A stretch of 64,000 nucleotides of DNA from Myxococcus sp046520405. Its GTDB lineage: Bacteria; Myxococcota; Myxococcia; Myxococcales; Myxococcaceae. Positions 43,853 to 53,031 of this stretch are shown here, piece by piece. The stretch's first letter is position 1; each line of letters opens with the position of its first letter. The notes under the pieces are model-generated. The model searched no databases. It saw nothing but the letters and a program-made list of their open reading frames with translations, and was not told the DNA's origin. A program made the position numbers and the translations under genes. The stretch is from assembly GCA_046520405.1 (NCBI GenBank), contig JBKGHI010000003.1, forward strand, positions 42,544 through 106,543. The letters run 5' to 3'.

Positions 43853-44323
43853 ATGAACGCGTTGGTCTGGTCAGGGCCGTTTCGGATTTCCGAGTTGCTG
43901 GCGGGGTGCCTGGACGAACAGTCCCTGCCTCCGAAGTCCAAGGCCGTCTATCTGGTCTCTCGGCGACGTTGGGAGGGGGAGCCAACCGAGAAATGCGTCC
44001 CGCTCTACGTTGGAGGGAACACGGGCTCCTCGCAACGCTTTCGCACTCGGATTGGGGACCTGATCGCCGACCTGCATGGCTTCTACGGCGGCGGGACAGG
44101 TCACCACAGTGGTGCACAGCAGCTTCGCGATTGGTGCATCAGCAACGAGGTCCACCCAGGACGACTCTTTCTGGGCTGGGCCACGACGAAGCCCTGGTGT
44201 GGGCGGTGTGCCGAAGTGTTTCTCGCGAACGAGTTCGTTGACGCATGGGCTGAGCGGGCGCCTCTGTGCAATGTCAGGCGCCCGCCAGGGTGCAGCACTC
44301 ATCGAAAGTACGTGATTGGCTGA
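43853..44323 (+). CDS. Plus-strand cargo gene, GIY-YIG-like (tentative)
   Basis: A 156-residue protein encoded against the direction of the flanking tail genes. The N-terminal half YLVSRRRWEGEPTEKCVPLY then VGGNTG resembles a GIY-YIG-type two-strand core followed by RFRTRIGDLIADLHGFYGGG and GHHSGAQQLRDWC. CGRCAE near residue 130 could bind a metal. It ends three bases before the tube gene stop. A nuclease-like moron is possible; the catalytic Arg/Glu cannot be assigned with certainty. Confidence 0.6.
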   Translation: MNALVWSGPFRISELLAGCLDEQSLPPKSKAVYLVSRRRWEGEPTEKCVPLYVGGNTGSSQRFRTRIGDLIADLHGFYGGGTGHHSGAQQLRDWCISNEVHPGRLFLGWATTKPWCGRCAEVFLANEFVDAWAERAPLCNVRRPPGCSTHRKYVIG

Positions 44324-44326
44324 GGT

Positions 44327-44788
44327 CTACTTGGCCAGCTCAAAGAAGTCGTAGGTGAGGGTGACGGACTCGATGACGTTCTCGTCACTCTCGTTGTCCC
44401 ACTCACCTGCCACGAACTTCACCGGCCAGGCGCGGGAGAGGCTCCACCGACGCATCGTGGTGCCGTCCCTGTCTTGCTGGACGATGTCGAGGTTGCGCTT
44501 GTAGAGCGCATCGGGCAGACCCAGTCCGCTGGTGGTGTGCACAACGTCCTGGAACCAGTCGAAGAGTTCGTGATCCTGCGTGGCGCCGCGCTCGAGGGTG
44601 ACGTCGGAGAACGTGAGGCGCCCCGGGGACTTGTTGGGGATGAGGCTGCCGCCCTCGAAGTATTGGACGTTGGCGACCTCGACGGACAACTCGCTGCACT
44701 TCTGGAAACCGGAGTGCCCGAGGCCGTCAGCCTCACAGAGGAACTTGAAGCGCTTATGGAAGCTGCGCGGCTGTCCGATGATGGCCAT
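44327..44788 (-). CDS. Tail tube protein, T4 gp19-like
   Basis: A 153-residue tube subunit: FLCEADGLGHSGFQKCSELS, VANVQYFEGGSLIPNKSPGR, TFSDVTLERGATQDHELFDW and a C-terminal SDENVIESVTLTYDFFEL. This matches phage_T4_gp19/conserved tail-region proteins of contractile tails. ATG 44788 has AAGGAG upstream, 11 bases after the sheath stop. Confidence 0.9.
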   Translation of the reverse strand: MAIIGQPRSFHKRFKFLCEADGLGHSGFQKCSELSVEVANVQYFEGGSLIPNKSPGRLTFSDVTLERGATQDHELFDWFQDVVHTTSGLGLPDALYKRNLDIVQQDRDGTTMRRWSLSRAWPVKFVAGEWDNESDENVIESVTLTYDFFELAK

Positions 44789-44799
44789 GGCCAGTCTCC

Positions 44800-47017
44800 T
44801 TAGAGGCCCGCCGAGGCCAGCTCGGCTTCGAGGGCGCGGGTGTCCTGGGCGATGCGCAGGACGATGAACTCGGCCGGCTTGTTGGTGGCGAGCCCGATGC
44901 GCGCCACCAGTTTGCCGGCGAAGACCACGGACGGCGGATTGAGCGCGTCCGAGACGTCGACGAAGAAGGCCTTGGCGAGCTCCTGGCTGCGGAAGGCGCC
45001 GTTCTTCATCTGTGCGAGGAGGAAGGCGGCAATGGAGCGCCGCACCTGGGCGCGCAGCCCCTCGGTGTTGTTGCGGTGCCGGGCGAATTGCAGCCCCGAC
45101 TTGAGGCTGCGCTCGATGAAGGACACCCCGCGCCGCTCGGCGACGTAGGGGAAGTTGCCGCTGGCCTTCAGCGTGCGGCTGCCGTCGATGAAGCGCGGCA
45201 GGCCGGGCCCGGTGGTGAGCGGATTGATGCGGCGGGGGTAGACGATGTCCCGCTTCTTCTCTTCGAGGGCCTCCTTGGACTCGAAGCCCAGGACGCCGAA
45301 CATGCGCCCGGCCTCGATGCCCGCGGGAGCCTCATACACACCACCGGGGCGCGCGCCGTCGTTGCGCGCGAAGACGCCGGCGATGATGCCGGAGGGCGGG
45401 ATGACGAGCTGCTCCAGGTTGCCGAAGACGCCGCGGGCGGGGTTGAGCACCTTGACGCGGGGCCAGTAGAGGGCCGCGTGCTCAGAGAGCCCTTCGAGGG
45501 CGGCCTCCTGCGAGACGTAGGAGACGATGTCCGTGGCGCTGTAGCCCGCGGGCGAGTCGAGGACGGCGAAGACGAGGCCGTCGCGCGCCACCTCGCAGTA
45601 GCGCACCATGGCGTTGTGGACGGCGGGCGTGGCGCGACCGGGCACCAGGAGAAGGGAGAGGTCCTGCACTTCGTCGAGCGCGTAAAAGACCGCTCCGGCC
45701 GGCCTCCGAGCCGATGAAGTCCGTGTCGTCCAGGCCGACGAGGCCGTCCGCGCCGCCCGAGAGGGCCACTGTCTGCTCGTCCGGAATCGCGTCCGGTTGC
45801 ACCATGAAGGCCCGGACGTAGGTGGAGCCGGTGCGCTCGTCATTGAGGACGCGCTCGACGTAGCGTGCGTCGCCCCGGACCGAGGAGAGGTTGGGGAAGG
45901 ACTCGCGGTAAGCTCCGTCCTCGAGGACGAGGACGTCGAAGGTGTCGGGAGCGCCATTCGTCGGGGGCCGCACCTCCACCTCGAGGCGGTTGGCGTAAGT
46001 GCCCGCGTCCCTGGCCTCCAGGTGGAGGACATCGGTGGCGCCGGAGGCGTCGCCCGTGTGCAGCAGCGCGTCGAGTCCGAGGCCGGAGCCCGCGTCTCCC
46101 TGTACACGCAAGGAGGCGCCAGGCCCCGTGGACTGGGTGAGCAACTGCAGGGCCCCCAGGGAGGACGGCGCCACGCGGACACCCGGCACCGCCGCCTCCA
46201 CGAGGGCGCGCACCTCGGCCAGTTCGACGGCGCGCAGACGCTGGACGTTGCCGCTCCCCACCTGCGGGCCGCCGGGGAAGCCGAAGACGTCGCCAGCCAC
46301 ATCGTCGCCCACCTCCAGGCGGCTGGCGGCGCCCTGCGTGTCGCTGGCGATTCTCAGCACACCGGCCTCTACGGTGGCGCGTCCGCCGATGAGTCCCGCG
46401 TTGAGGACGGCGGCCACTTCCTGGGCGGTGGCCTGGGCGATGTCGTTGAAGTCCTCCTCGTTGAAGGGGACGAAGACGTCCCGCCCGTCGTCCACACGCA
46501 CGCGGAGCGACTGCCCGGCGGTGAGGGTGTAGGGGCCGGGGCGACCCGCGGAGACGGAAGCCGCGGTGCCGGAGAAGACGACGTCCACCGCCTCGGCGCC
46601 GTTGGCGGACACCTCCAGGCGCTGGCCGTCGGCCAGGGTGAAGGGAGGCCGCAGGGTGCCGCGCACGGCAGCGGGCGTGGTCCCGCCGCCCGTGGTGAGG
46701 GCCGCCGCAGCGCGCGTGGCAGTGTGCGACTCGGAATCGGAGGCGTCCTCGTAGTGGACGGTGCGCACCGCCCAGAGGTGGCTGCCGCCCTGCTCGAAGA
46801 AGCCCATGACGGCGAGGGCCAAATCGGAGTCCGGCGTGAAGCCACCGAAGGTGGCCTGGTAATCCTCGAAGGAGGTGCACAGCACGGCCTGTCCGATGGG
46901 GCCGCGCTCCGCCAGGCCCACGGCGCCGGCCACGGAGGTGGGCACGGAAGGAATGCCACGGACGCGCGGCTCCTCCTCCTCCACGACGATTTTCGACGAC
47001 AGCAGCTCACGACTCAT
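44800..47017 (-). pseudogene. Tail sheath protein with one frame disruption
   Basis: ATG 47017 (ATGA overlap with the previous gene) begins MSRELLSSKIVVEEEEPRVR and reads as a sheath subunit to LVGLDDTDFIGSEAG. Near 45696-45704 the frame shifts by one base: removing a C from the GGCCGG run gives AGAVFYALDEVQDLSLLL and continues to the stop at 44800. The rebuilt product is about 738 residues, long for a sheath, with an inserted domain (about 95-380). The C-terminal part (PRRINPLTTGPGLPRFIDGS; RGVSFIERSLKSGLQFARHR) is diagnostic. It could be a miscall or an inactivated gene. Confidence 0.85.
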
Positions 47018-47343
47018 GAGGCACCTCGCTTCTTGCGGGACGCGCGCGCCGACACCTCCGGCGCGGCAGAGGGGGGCGACGATGGCGGGGCCATGGGGGC
47101 TTGCCGCTTCAGGGCGACTTCGCCCCGGCGAATGGCAGCAGCCACTGCGGGCACCGAGAGAGCGGCCTCGGGCACGTCCTCCAGCGTCACACCCGTGGCC
47201 AGGGTGAGGGAGGAGGGCAGGCGCCGGCCGCCACGGCCAGGCTGCACGGTGCAGGCGCACTCGCCGCGCGCCACGCAGTACGACTCATGAGACAGGAGGA
47301 AGGTGACGAGCCTGCCAAAGGCATTGGTGAGGGCGACGCTCAT
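47014..47343 (-). CDS. Hypothetical phage protein
   Basis: A 109-residue protein. An N-terminal segment (ALTNAFGRLVTFLLSHESYC) with CVARGECACTV gives four Cys within 11 residues; the C-terminal third is basic and Pro/Ala-rich. It overlaps both neighbours by ATGA. No family recognised; a tail-completion or connector role would suit its place between sheath and TIG-domain gene. Confidence 0.6.
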   Translation of the reverse strand: MSVALTNAFGRLVTFLLSHESYCVARGECACTVQPGRGGRRLPSSLTLATGVTLEDVPEAALSVPAVAAAIRRGEVALKRQAPMAPPSSPPSAAPEVSARASRKKRGAS

Positions 47344-48242
47344 GAGGTGCCTCCAGAGAGAGAGTCCGTTTCGAGGTGCGTGCCGGCGACGGCCTTGCCG
47401 ATGTCGAGGGGCAGGCCCTCGTCGACGTCGAAGCCGCGCACCACCAGGCCCCAGGTGAAGGCGCGCACGTCGTCGCGGCTGCCGAGCTGCGTGCGCACTT
47501 CGCCGTCCGCGTCCATTTCCCAGCGCACGGTGCCGCGCGAGTCGTCCTCGGCGTCCCTCGGCATGGTCAGCCAGCGGTTGCGGTTGAGGAAGGTGGCCAC
47601 GGCGGCCATGAGGTTGAAGAGTTCGGCGGCGCGCTCGGAGGCCACCGTGAGGGTGAAGGCCAGGTCCACCGTGTACGCGGGGCGCCTGCGCATCAGCTCC
47701 GCGCCGGAGGGGCCCTGCACGACGTCCTCGTGCAAGACGTTGGTGGAGTAGCGACGACTCTCTCGCAGCGTGGGGCCTGACAGCACCACGGAGGGCAGCG
47801 CGGCCATGGCGATGACGTTGAGGCCGTCTGCCACCGTGTCGTCGTAGTCGACGGAGACGCTGGCGCTGACGTTGGCCACCACCTGCTGCTTCAGCTCGCG
47901 CAGCAACGTGCGCACGACGCGGGTGAGCGCAGCTTCACGAGCGACGCGCGGGCGCAGGTAGCGGTACGCGCTCGGAAGCAGTGCGGCCTCACCTGGAATG
48001 GGGCGCCCGTCCGCGGAGAGGTTGAGCAGCTCCACTTCGACGGTGCCTGCCTCATGGGGCGGCGTCCTCACGTCGACATGTGAGGCGCCCGACTGCTGGC
48101 GCACGGAGAGCACCTCCGCGCGCAGTCCGCCCAGGCGCACGGCTACCCGCGCGGCGAAGCCCGTGCCGGCGAGGCGGAGAATGTCGCCGCCACTGGTGGG
48201 GCCCGAGGTGGGCATCACGGAGGTGAGAGAGGGGACGGCCAT
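47340..48242 (-). CDS. Phage structural protein with N-terminal IPT/TIG domain
   Basis: A 300-residue protein. Residues about 4-85 form an IPT/TIG Ig-like domain (SLTSVMPTSGPTSGGDILRL; AGTGFAARVAVRLGG), usually a cell-surface adhesion fold. The rest (VSVDYDDTVADGLNVIAMAA; YTVDLAFTLTVASERAAELF) looks like a tail-terminator or neck-type protein. ATG 48242 shares its A with the preceding stop. An adhesion domain on a neck-region protein is unusual. Confidence 0.65.
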   Translation of the reverse strand: MAVPSLTSVMPTSGPTSGGDILRLAGTGFAARVAVRLGGLRAEVLSVRQQSGASHVDVRTPPHEAGTVEVELLNLSADGRPIPGEAALLPSAYRYLRPRVAREAALTRVVRTLLRELKQQVVANVSASVSVDYDDTVADGLNVIAMAALPSVVLSGPTLRESRRYSTNVLHEDVVQGPSGAELMRRRPAYTVDLAFTLTVASERAAELFNLMAAVATFLNRNRWLTMPRDAEDDSRGTVRWEMDADGEVRTQLGSRDDVRAFTWGLVVRGFDVDEGLPLDIGKAVAGTHLETDSLSGGTS

Positions 48243-48847
48243 TACCCGGGCCCTCCGAGGCCCAGCTCCCTCGCGACGCGCGCGAGGAAGCGGCGGCTGG
48301 CGCCCTGGCGAAACCGTGCGAAGGCGGGCCGCAGGAAGGGCCGCGCGGGCGTCTGCGTCACAACCACTCCGCGCCCCCTGCCGCTGTTTCGCGACTGGCC
48401 GGCCAGGCCGGCCTGGCGGAGCAGCGCGAAGAGGAAGCGCCGCATCTTCGGCGTCATGGGGATGACGACGGGCGGACCTCCGTACTCCTGGAGCTGCGCC
48501 ACGTCGACGAGGGAATTGCCGTCAGGCCCCTTCGCCGAGCGGGACACACCGATGAAGGCCTCGTCGCCCTCCACGACGACGGAGATGGAATTGCGCAGCG
48601 CCGCGGAGACGAGGAGGGCCTTCGTCCCGTTGAAACCGGCGAGCTGGCGCGCTGCCAGCGTGAGGGGCGAAGGCGGGCGGAGCGGCTCACCACCAGGCGC
48701 CTGCTGGGTGAGGCCCTGCACTACCTCCTTGCGCAGGGCGTGCGCCTCCTGGCGCAGGGCCGTCTGGAGCGCACCCTCAAGGCGCGACGAGCCCGCCGCC
48801 AGCAGTTGGCGGGCCCGAGCCCAGTCTCCGGTGCGCGAGACGGCCAT
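48242..48847 (-). CDS. Phage virion morphogenesis / tail completion protein (gpG/HK97 gp10-like)
   Basis: A 201-residue basic protein. The pattern of a helical N-terminus (LLAAGSSRLEGALQTALRQE), a central SPLTLAARQLAGFNGTKALL and RPFLRPAFARFRQGASRRFL fits the Mu gpG/HK97 gp10 connector families. Such proteins seal the tail end or link neck rings. It sits between capsid/connector and sheath genes, where these genes are expected. Confidence 0.7.
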   Translation of the reverse strand: MAVSRTGDWARARQLLAAGSSRLEGALQTALRQEAHALRKEVVQGLTQQAPGGEPLRPPSPLTLAARQLAGFNGTKALLVSAALRNSISVVVEGDEAFIGVSRSAKGPDGNSLVDVAQLQEYGGPPVVIPMTPKMRRFLFALLRQAGLAGQSRNSGRGRGVVVTQTPARPFLRPAFARFRQGASRRFLARVARELGLGGPG

Positions 48848-48854
48848 GGACGCC

Positions 48855-49496
48855 TCAGCCCTTCTTCGCCCGCAGGTGGGGGACGTGCGAGTTGAGCCAC
48901 TCGAGGGCCACGTGCGTGGCCTCGCTCACCACCGCGCCGTGGCGGACGGACACCGAGGTGAGGGCCAGGGTGTGGGCGGCGACTTCCACGTCTTCGGGCC
49001 GGCAGCCGTAATGCTTGAGGCCCTCGGCGATGGGCCGCACCGCGGGCAGGGTGCCGTGGCGCCAGTAGTGCAGCTCCAGGTTGCAGGTGTACGCCTCGGC
49101 TTCGTAGCGGGCGCGCGAAGAGGCGCTGGTGAGGTAGGCCAGCTCGTAGCTGGGTCCCTCCTCGTCGTGCTGGACGACGTGCTGGTGCTCGTGGACGCAC
49201 ACCACCACCTGGGCCCACAAATCCCAGCCCCCCTTCGGCACGCCCACCTCGAAGGGCAGGTAGAGGGTGCGGCCCACGGTGGTGGCGTACTTCTCCAGGA
49301 AGCGCTGCCTGTCGAGGATGCCCATGCGCTGCAGCGCCTCGGCCGCCAGCTGCATTTCGAGGGAGTCGGCCTTGTTGGCCGTCTTGGTGCGCAGGCGCGA
49401 CTGCATGTGCTGGTAGAAGGCCCACACCTCGGCGGGTTGGATGTCGCGCTGGAAGAGGGCGCCCACGCCGGGGAGAGACTGAAGGTAGCCCTTCAC
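48855..49496 (-). CDS. Putative zinc metallopeptidase (HEHQH motif)
   Basis: A 213-residue protein with VVVCVHEHQHVVQHDEEG at about residues 98-115, an HExxH-type zinc site, and a candidate third ligand in SSRARYEAEAYTC about 20 residues later. No signal peptide is visible. In the connector region of a phage it could process virion proteins or act on the host envelope as part of the particle; both are inference. It overlaps the Cys-rich lipoprotein gene by four bases. Confidence 0.68.
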   Translation of the reverse strand: MKGYLQSLPGVGALFQRDIQPAEVWAFYQHMQSRLRTKTANKADSLEMQLAAEALQRMGILDRQRFLEKYATTVGRTLYLPFEVGVPKGGWDLWAQVVVCVHEHQHVVQHDEEGPSYELAYLTSASSRARYEAEAYTCNLELHYWRHGTLPAVRPIAEGLKHYGCRPEDVEVAAHTLALTSVSVRHGAVVSEATHVALEWLNSHVPHLRAKKG

Positions 49497-49801
49497 AGGA
49501 CACCGCCTTCCGTGGCACCGGCGTCAACTGTGCCGGCGTCAGAGGTGCCCGCGTCCACGGTGGCGGGCAGGCAGGTGTGACCGGCGACGCCCTCCTCGTT
49601 GACGTAGGTGCAGGTGAAGGCCGAGTTGCTGTGCTCGCTGACGGCGTCGCAGTCGGCGAGCACCTGCCAGTTGCCGTCGCCGTTGCAGATTTCGGCGACG
49701 TTGCCGGCGCAGCGCGTGGACACCGGCCCGCACCCGTCCGGCGCGCGGCAGCGAGTGAGGAGGGCGGTGGCGAGAAGAGAGGTGAGTAGCAGTGCTTTCA
49801 C
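49493..49801 (-). CDS. Small exported Cys-rich (lipo)protein
   Basis: A 102-residue protein with leader ALLLTSLLATALLTRC, which fits a lipoprotein signal poorly, or a plain signal peptide. Eight Cys follow (CGPVSTRCAGNVAEICNGDG; FTCTYVNEEG), resembling short EGF-like modules of myxobacterial surface proteins. The tail repeats DAGTSDAGTVDAG. It is encoded between virion genes. A spanin-like or surface moron role is possible; not proven. Confidence 0.6.
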   Translation of the reverse strand: MKALLLTSLLATALLTRCRAPDGCGPVSTRCAGNVAEICNGDGNWQVLADCDAVSEHSNSAFTCTYVNEEGVAGHTCLPATVDAGTSDAGTVDAGATEGGVL

Positions 49802-50322
49802 GTGAGTCCTCGGGCTTGGGGCCTGTCGTTGAAGGTGACGAGAAGGAGGTTTCTGCGAGGCCTCCGGCGGTGAAGTCCGAAGCCCGTGGGGCGCGCCTCC
49901 GTGACGTACAGCCCGGGAGGCGTCCTCACGGCCTGCACGAGGGCGCCCGCGACGTCGTAGAGGGCGCCCAACCTGTCGCTGGGGCGGATGAGGGCGTCCC
50001 CAGTAGCGGCGTCGACGAGGCCGAGGCGCTCCAAGTCGCGGAAGTGGAAGACGAGCCCGAAGCTCGTCCGGGGGCTGTTGCCGGAAGGGGCCATGCGCAA
50101 TGACTCAAAGGCATCCGGCTCCACCTGGCAGGGGACACGCACGGGCGGAAATTCGCGACGGAAGGCTTCGGCCAGGCCGTCGTCGTCCGCGTCCACCAGC
50201 ACCGGCTCGCGAAAGTCCGCGTCGTACCCGCTGGCATGGGGGCCCGGACCGGGGCCCGCCATGGCGGTGGTGTCCAGGCGGTGCAGCTCCGCGAGGAAGG
50301 GGAAGATGAGCATGCCCCTCAT
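49798..50322 (-). CDS. Phage head-tail connector-region protein, unknown
   Basis: A 174-residue protein (LIFPFLAELHRLDTTAMAGP; GLVFHFRDLERLGLVDAATG; ALIRPSDRLGALYDVAGALV). It overlaps both neighbours by short ATGA-like junctions, typical of packed structural genes. Small minor-capsid or tail-completion proteins occupy this place in related phages. No family assigned. Confidence 0.6.
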   Translation of the reverse strand: MRGMLIFPFLAELHRLDTTAMAGPGPGPHASGYDADFREPVLVDADDDGLAEAFRREFPPVRVPCQVEPDAFESLRMAPSGNSPRTSFGLVFHFRDLERLGLVDAATGDALIRPSDRLGALYDVAGALVQAVRTPPGLYVTEARPTGFGLHRRRPRRNLLLVTFNDRPQARGLT

Positions 50323-50960
50323 CAGGCCGCCCCGGGCAAGGAGGGCTTCACGTAGGGGGCGAGGAGGGTGTCCACCTCCGGCTCTCCGGTGAGAGGCCGC
50401 ACGGAGGGGCGGACAGTGTCGAGGCGGTAGCTCTGCTCGCGCGTCCTCTCTTCCACCACGCGCCAGCGCGTGCGCTCCTCCAACGAGTCTTCATCCGCCA
50501 GCGGCGAGAGGCTTCGCAGGACGAGGAGCATGCACGCGCGGCGGATGGCGGGCGGCGTGCGTCCCTCCGGCGTCCCGTCCGCCTCGGTGTAGCCCCAGCG
50601 TGCGCCCACCGTGACGTTGCCCTCGCCGCGCGGGAAGACACGGCCATGGCGGAAGGTGAGGCGGGGCCCGTCGAAACCCGGCCCCACGGGGGCACTCACC
50701 ACCACCAGGCGCTCCTTGGAGAAGGACACGTCCGCCCCGTACAGCGCCAGGCGGTATAGGCGGATGGGCGGCACGGGCAGCCAGAGGGACGGAGTGCCGC
50801 GCCCGTCGAGATGCAACGTCGCCGAGCGCGGCTCGAAGTGCCACCCCGTCACCTTGTCGATGGTGCGCGTCGCCTCCTCAAGGAGGACGGCCAGGCGGGT
50901 GTCGCCCGCCATGGCCGGTGTGACGCCCTCGGCGCGCATGTCGGCCACCGTGGCGTACAC
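50322..50960 (-). CDS. Head-tail connector (gp6-like) protein
   Basis: A 212-residue protein starting MYATVADMRAEGVTPAMAGD and with ATRTIDKVTGWHFEPRSATL plus a late helical segment (PPAIRRACMLLVLRSLSPL). This pattern of an N-terminal helix bundle with a TGW-type loop fits the gp6-like head-tail adaptor family. It lies two genes after the capsid, as expected. Confidence 0.72.
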   Translation of the reverse strand: MYATVADMRAEGVTPAMAGDTRLAVLLEEATRTIDKVTGWHFEPRSATLHLDGRGTPSLWLPVPPIRLYRLALYGADVSFSKERLVVVSAPVGPGFDGPRLTFRHGRVFPRGEGNVTVGARWGYTEADGTPEGRTPPAIRRACMLLVLRSLSPLADEDSLEERTRWRVVEERTREQSYRLDTVRPSVRPLTGEPEVDTLLAPYVKPSLPGAA

Positions 50961-50961
50961 G

Positions 50962-51339
<378 letters not shown>

Positions 51340-51347
51340 GGTGAGCC

Positions 51348-52288
<941 letters not shown>

Positions 52289-52332
52289 GAGGGCTTCCTT
52301 CGGCGTTGAGGCTTCCTGGGACGGGTGGGACG

Positions 52333-53031
52333 TCAGACGTCGTGGAAGGAGAGGGCCTTGTCGACGCTCTCCCGGTTGAGGGGCTTGTTGAGGTCGAGGG
52401 GCCAACCGACGTCCTCGACGGAGGGCTTGGGCGGGCGCTCCGCGGGGGCACTGCTGTTGGGCAGGCCGAACTGCTTCTCCACGCGGCCCAGGCGCTGTTG
52501 CTGCTCCTTCACGCTGCCCTCCAGCGCCCGGACGGCGTCGGTGAGCTTCGTCATGCCCTCGATGACGCCAGAGGCGTCGGGGCCCGGCGTGGGCGCAGGA
52601 GGAACCGACTGAGGAGCCGGCGCGGGGTTGGCGGCCTTGGCGCGCGCCTCGACGTCCTCCTCGTCCCCTGAGTCGTCTTCGTCCTCTTCCAGGGCGTCGG
52701 CGAGCGCGCGCAGGTGTTGGGCCACCTCCACCACGCGCACGCCGTCGGCGCCGTCCGCCGAGGCTAGCGCCTCGACGAGGGCCGTCACTGCTTCGAGGGC
52801 CTGCTGGGCGGAGGCGAGAACTGCGTCCTCGGCCTTGGCGGTGTCCGAAGCGGCGCCGCTATCGCCCTCGGCCTGCGAGGTGTCCTGGGGAGCGTTGTGC
52901 ATGGTGTCTCCGTCTCGCTTCACCAAGAGGAAGCGGTGTTTGTTGGCGGCCCTGTCCACGAGGGACACCTCCTCCACCACCATGTCGACGAGGCGGTGGA
53001 CGGAAGCAGGGCCTTGGGTGGTGCTCGTCAT
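52333..53031 (-). CDS. Scaffold-like phage head protein
   Basis: A 232-residue acidic protein. The N-terminus VDMVVEEVSLVDRAANKHRF resembles the start of phage proteases/XkdF-type proteins; the centre is Ala/Glu/Asp-rich and helical, with a Pro-rich linker and coiled-coil (MTKLTDAVRALEGSVKEQQQ). This composition suits an internal scaffold. It overlaps the protease-fusion gene by ATGA and precedes the capsid gene, the usual place. Confidence 0.7.
   Translation of the reverse strand: MTSTTQGPASVHRLVDMVVEEVSLVDRAANKHRFLLVKRDGDTMHNAPQDTSQAEGDSGAASDTAKAEDAVLASAQQALEAVTALVEALASADGADGVRVVEVAQHLRALADALEEDEDDSGDEEDVEARAKAANPAPAPQSVPPAPTPGPDASGVIEGMTKLTDAVRALEGSVKEQQQRLGRVEKQFGLPNSSAPAERPPKPSVEDVGWPLDLNKPLNRESVDKALSFHDV

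Noticed and set aside
45797..47290. 497-codon plus-strand frame
   Set aside because: Antisense to the sheath gene; no ribosome site or motif.
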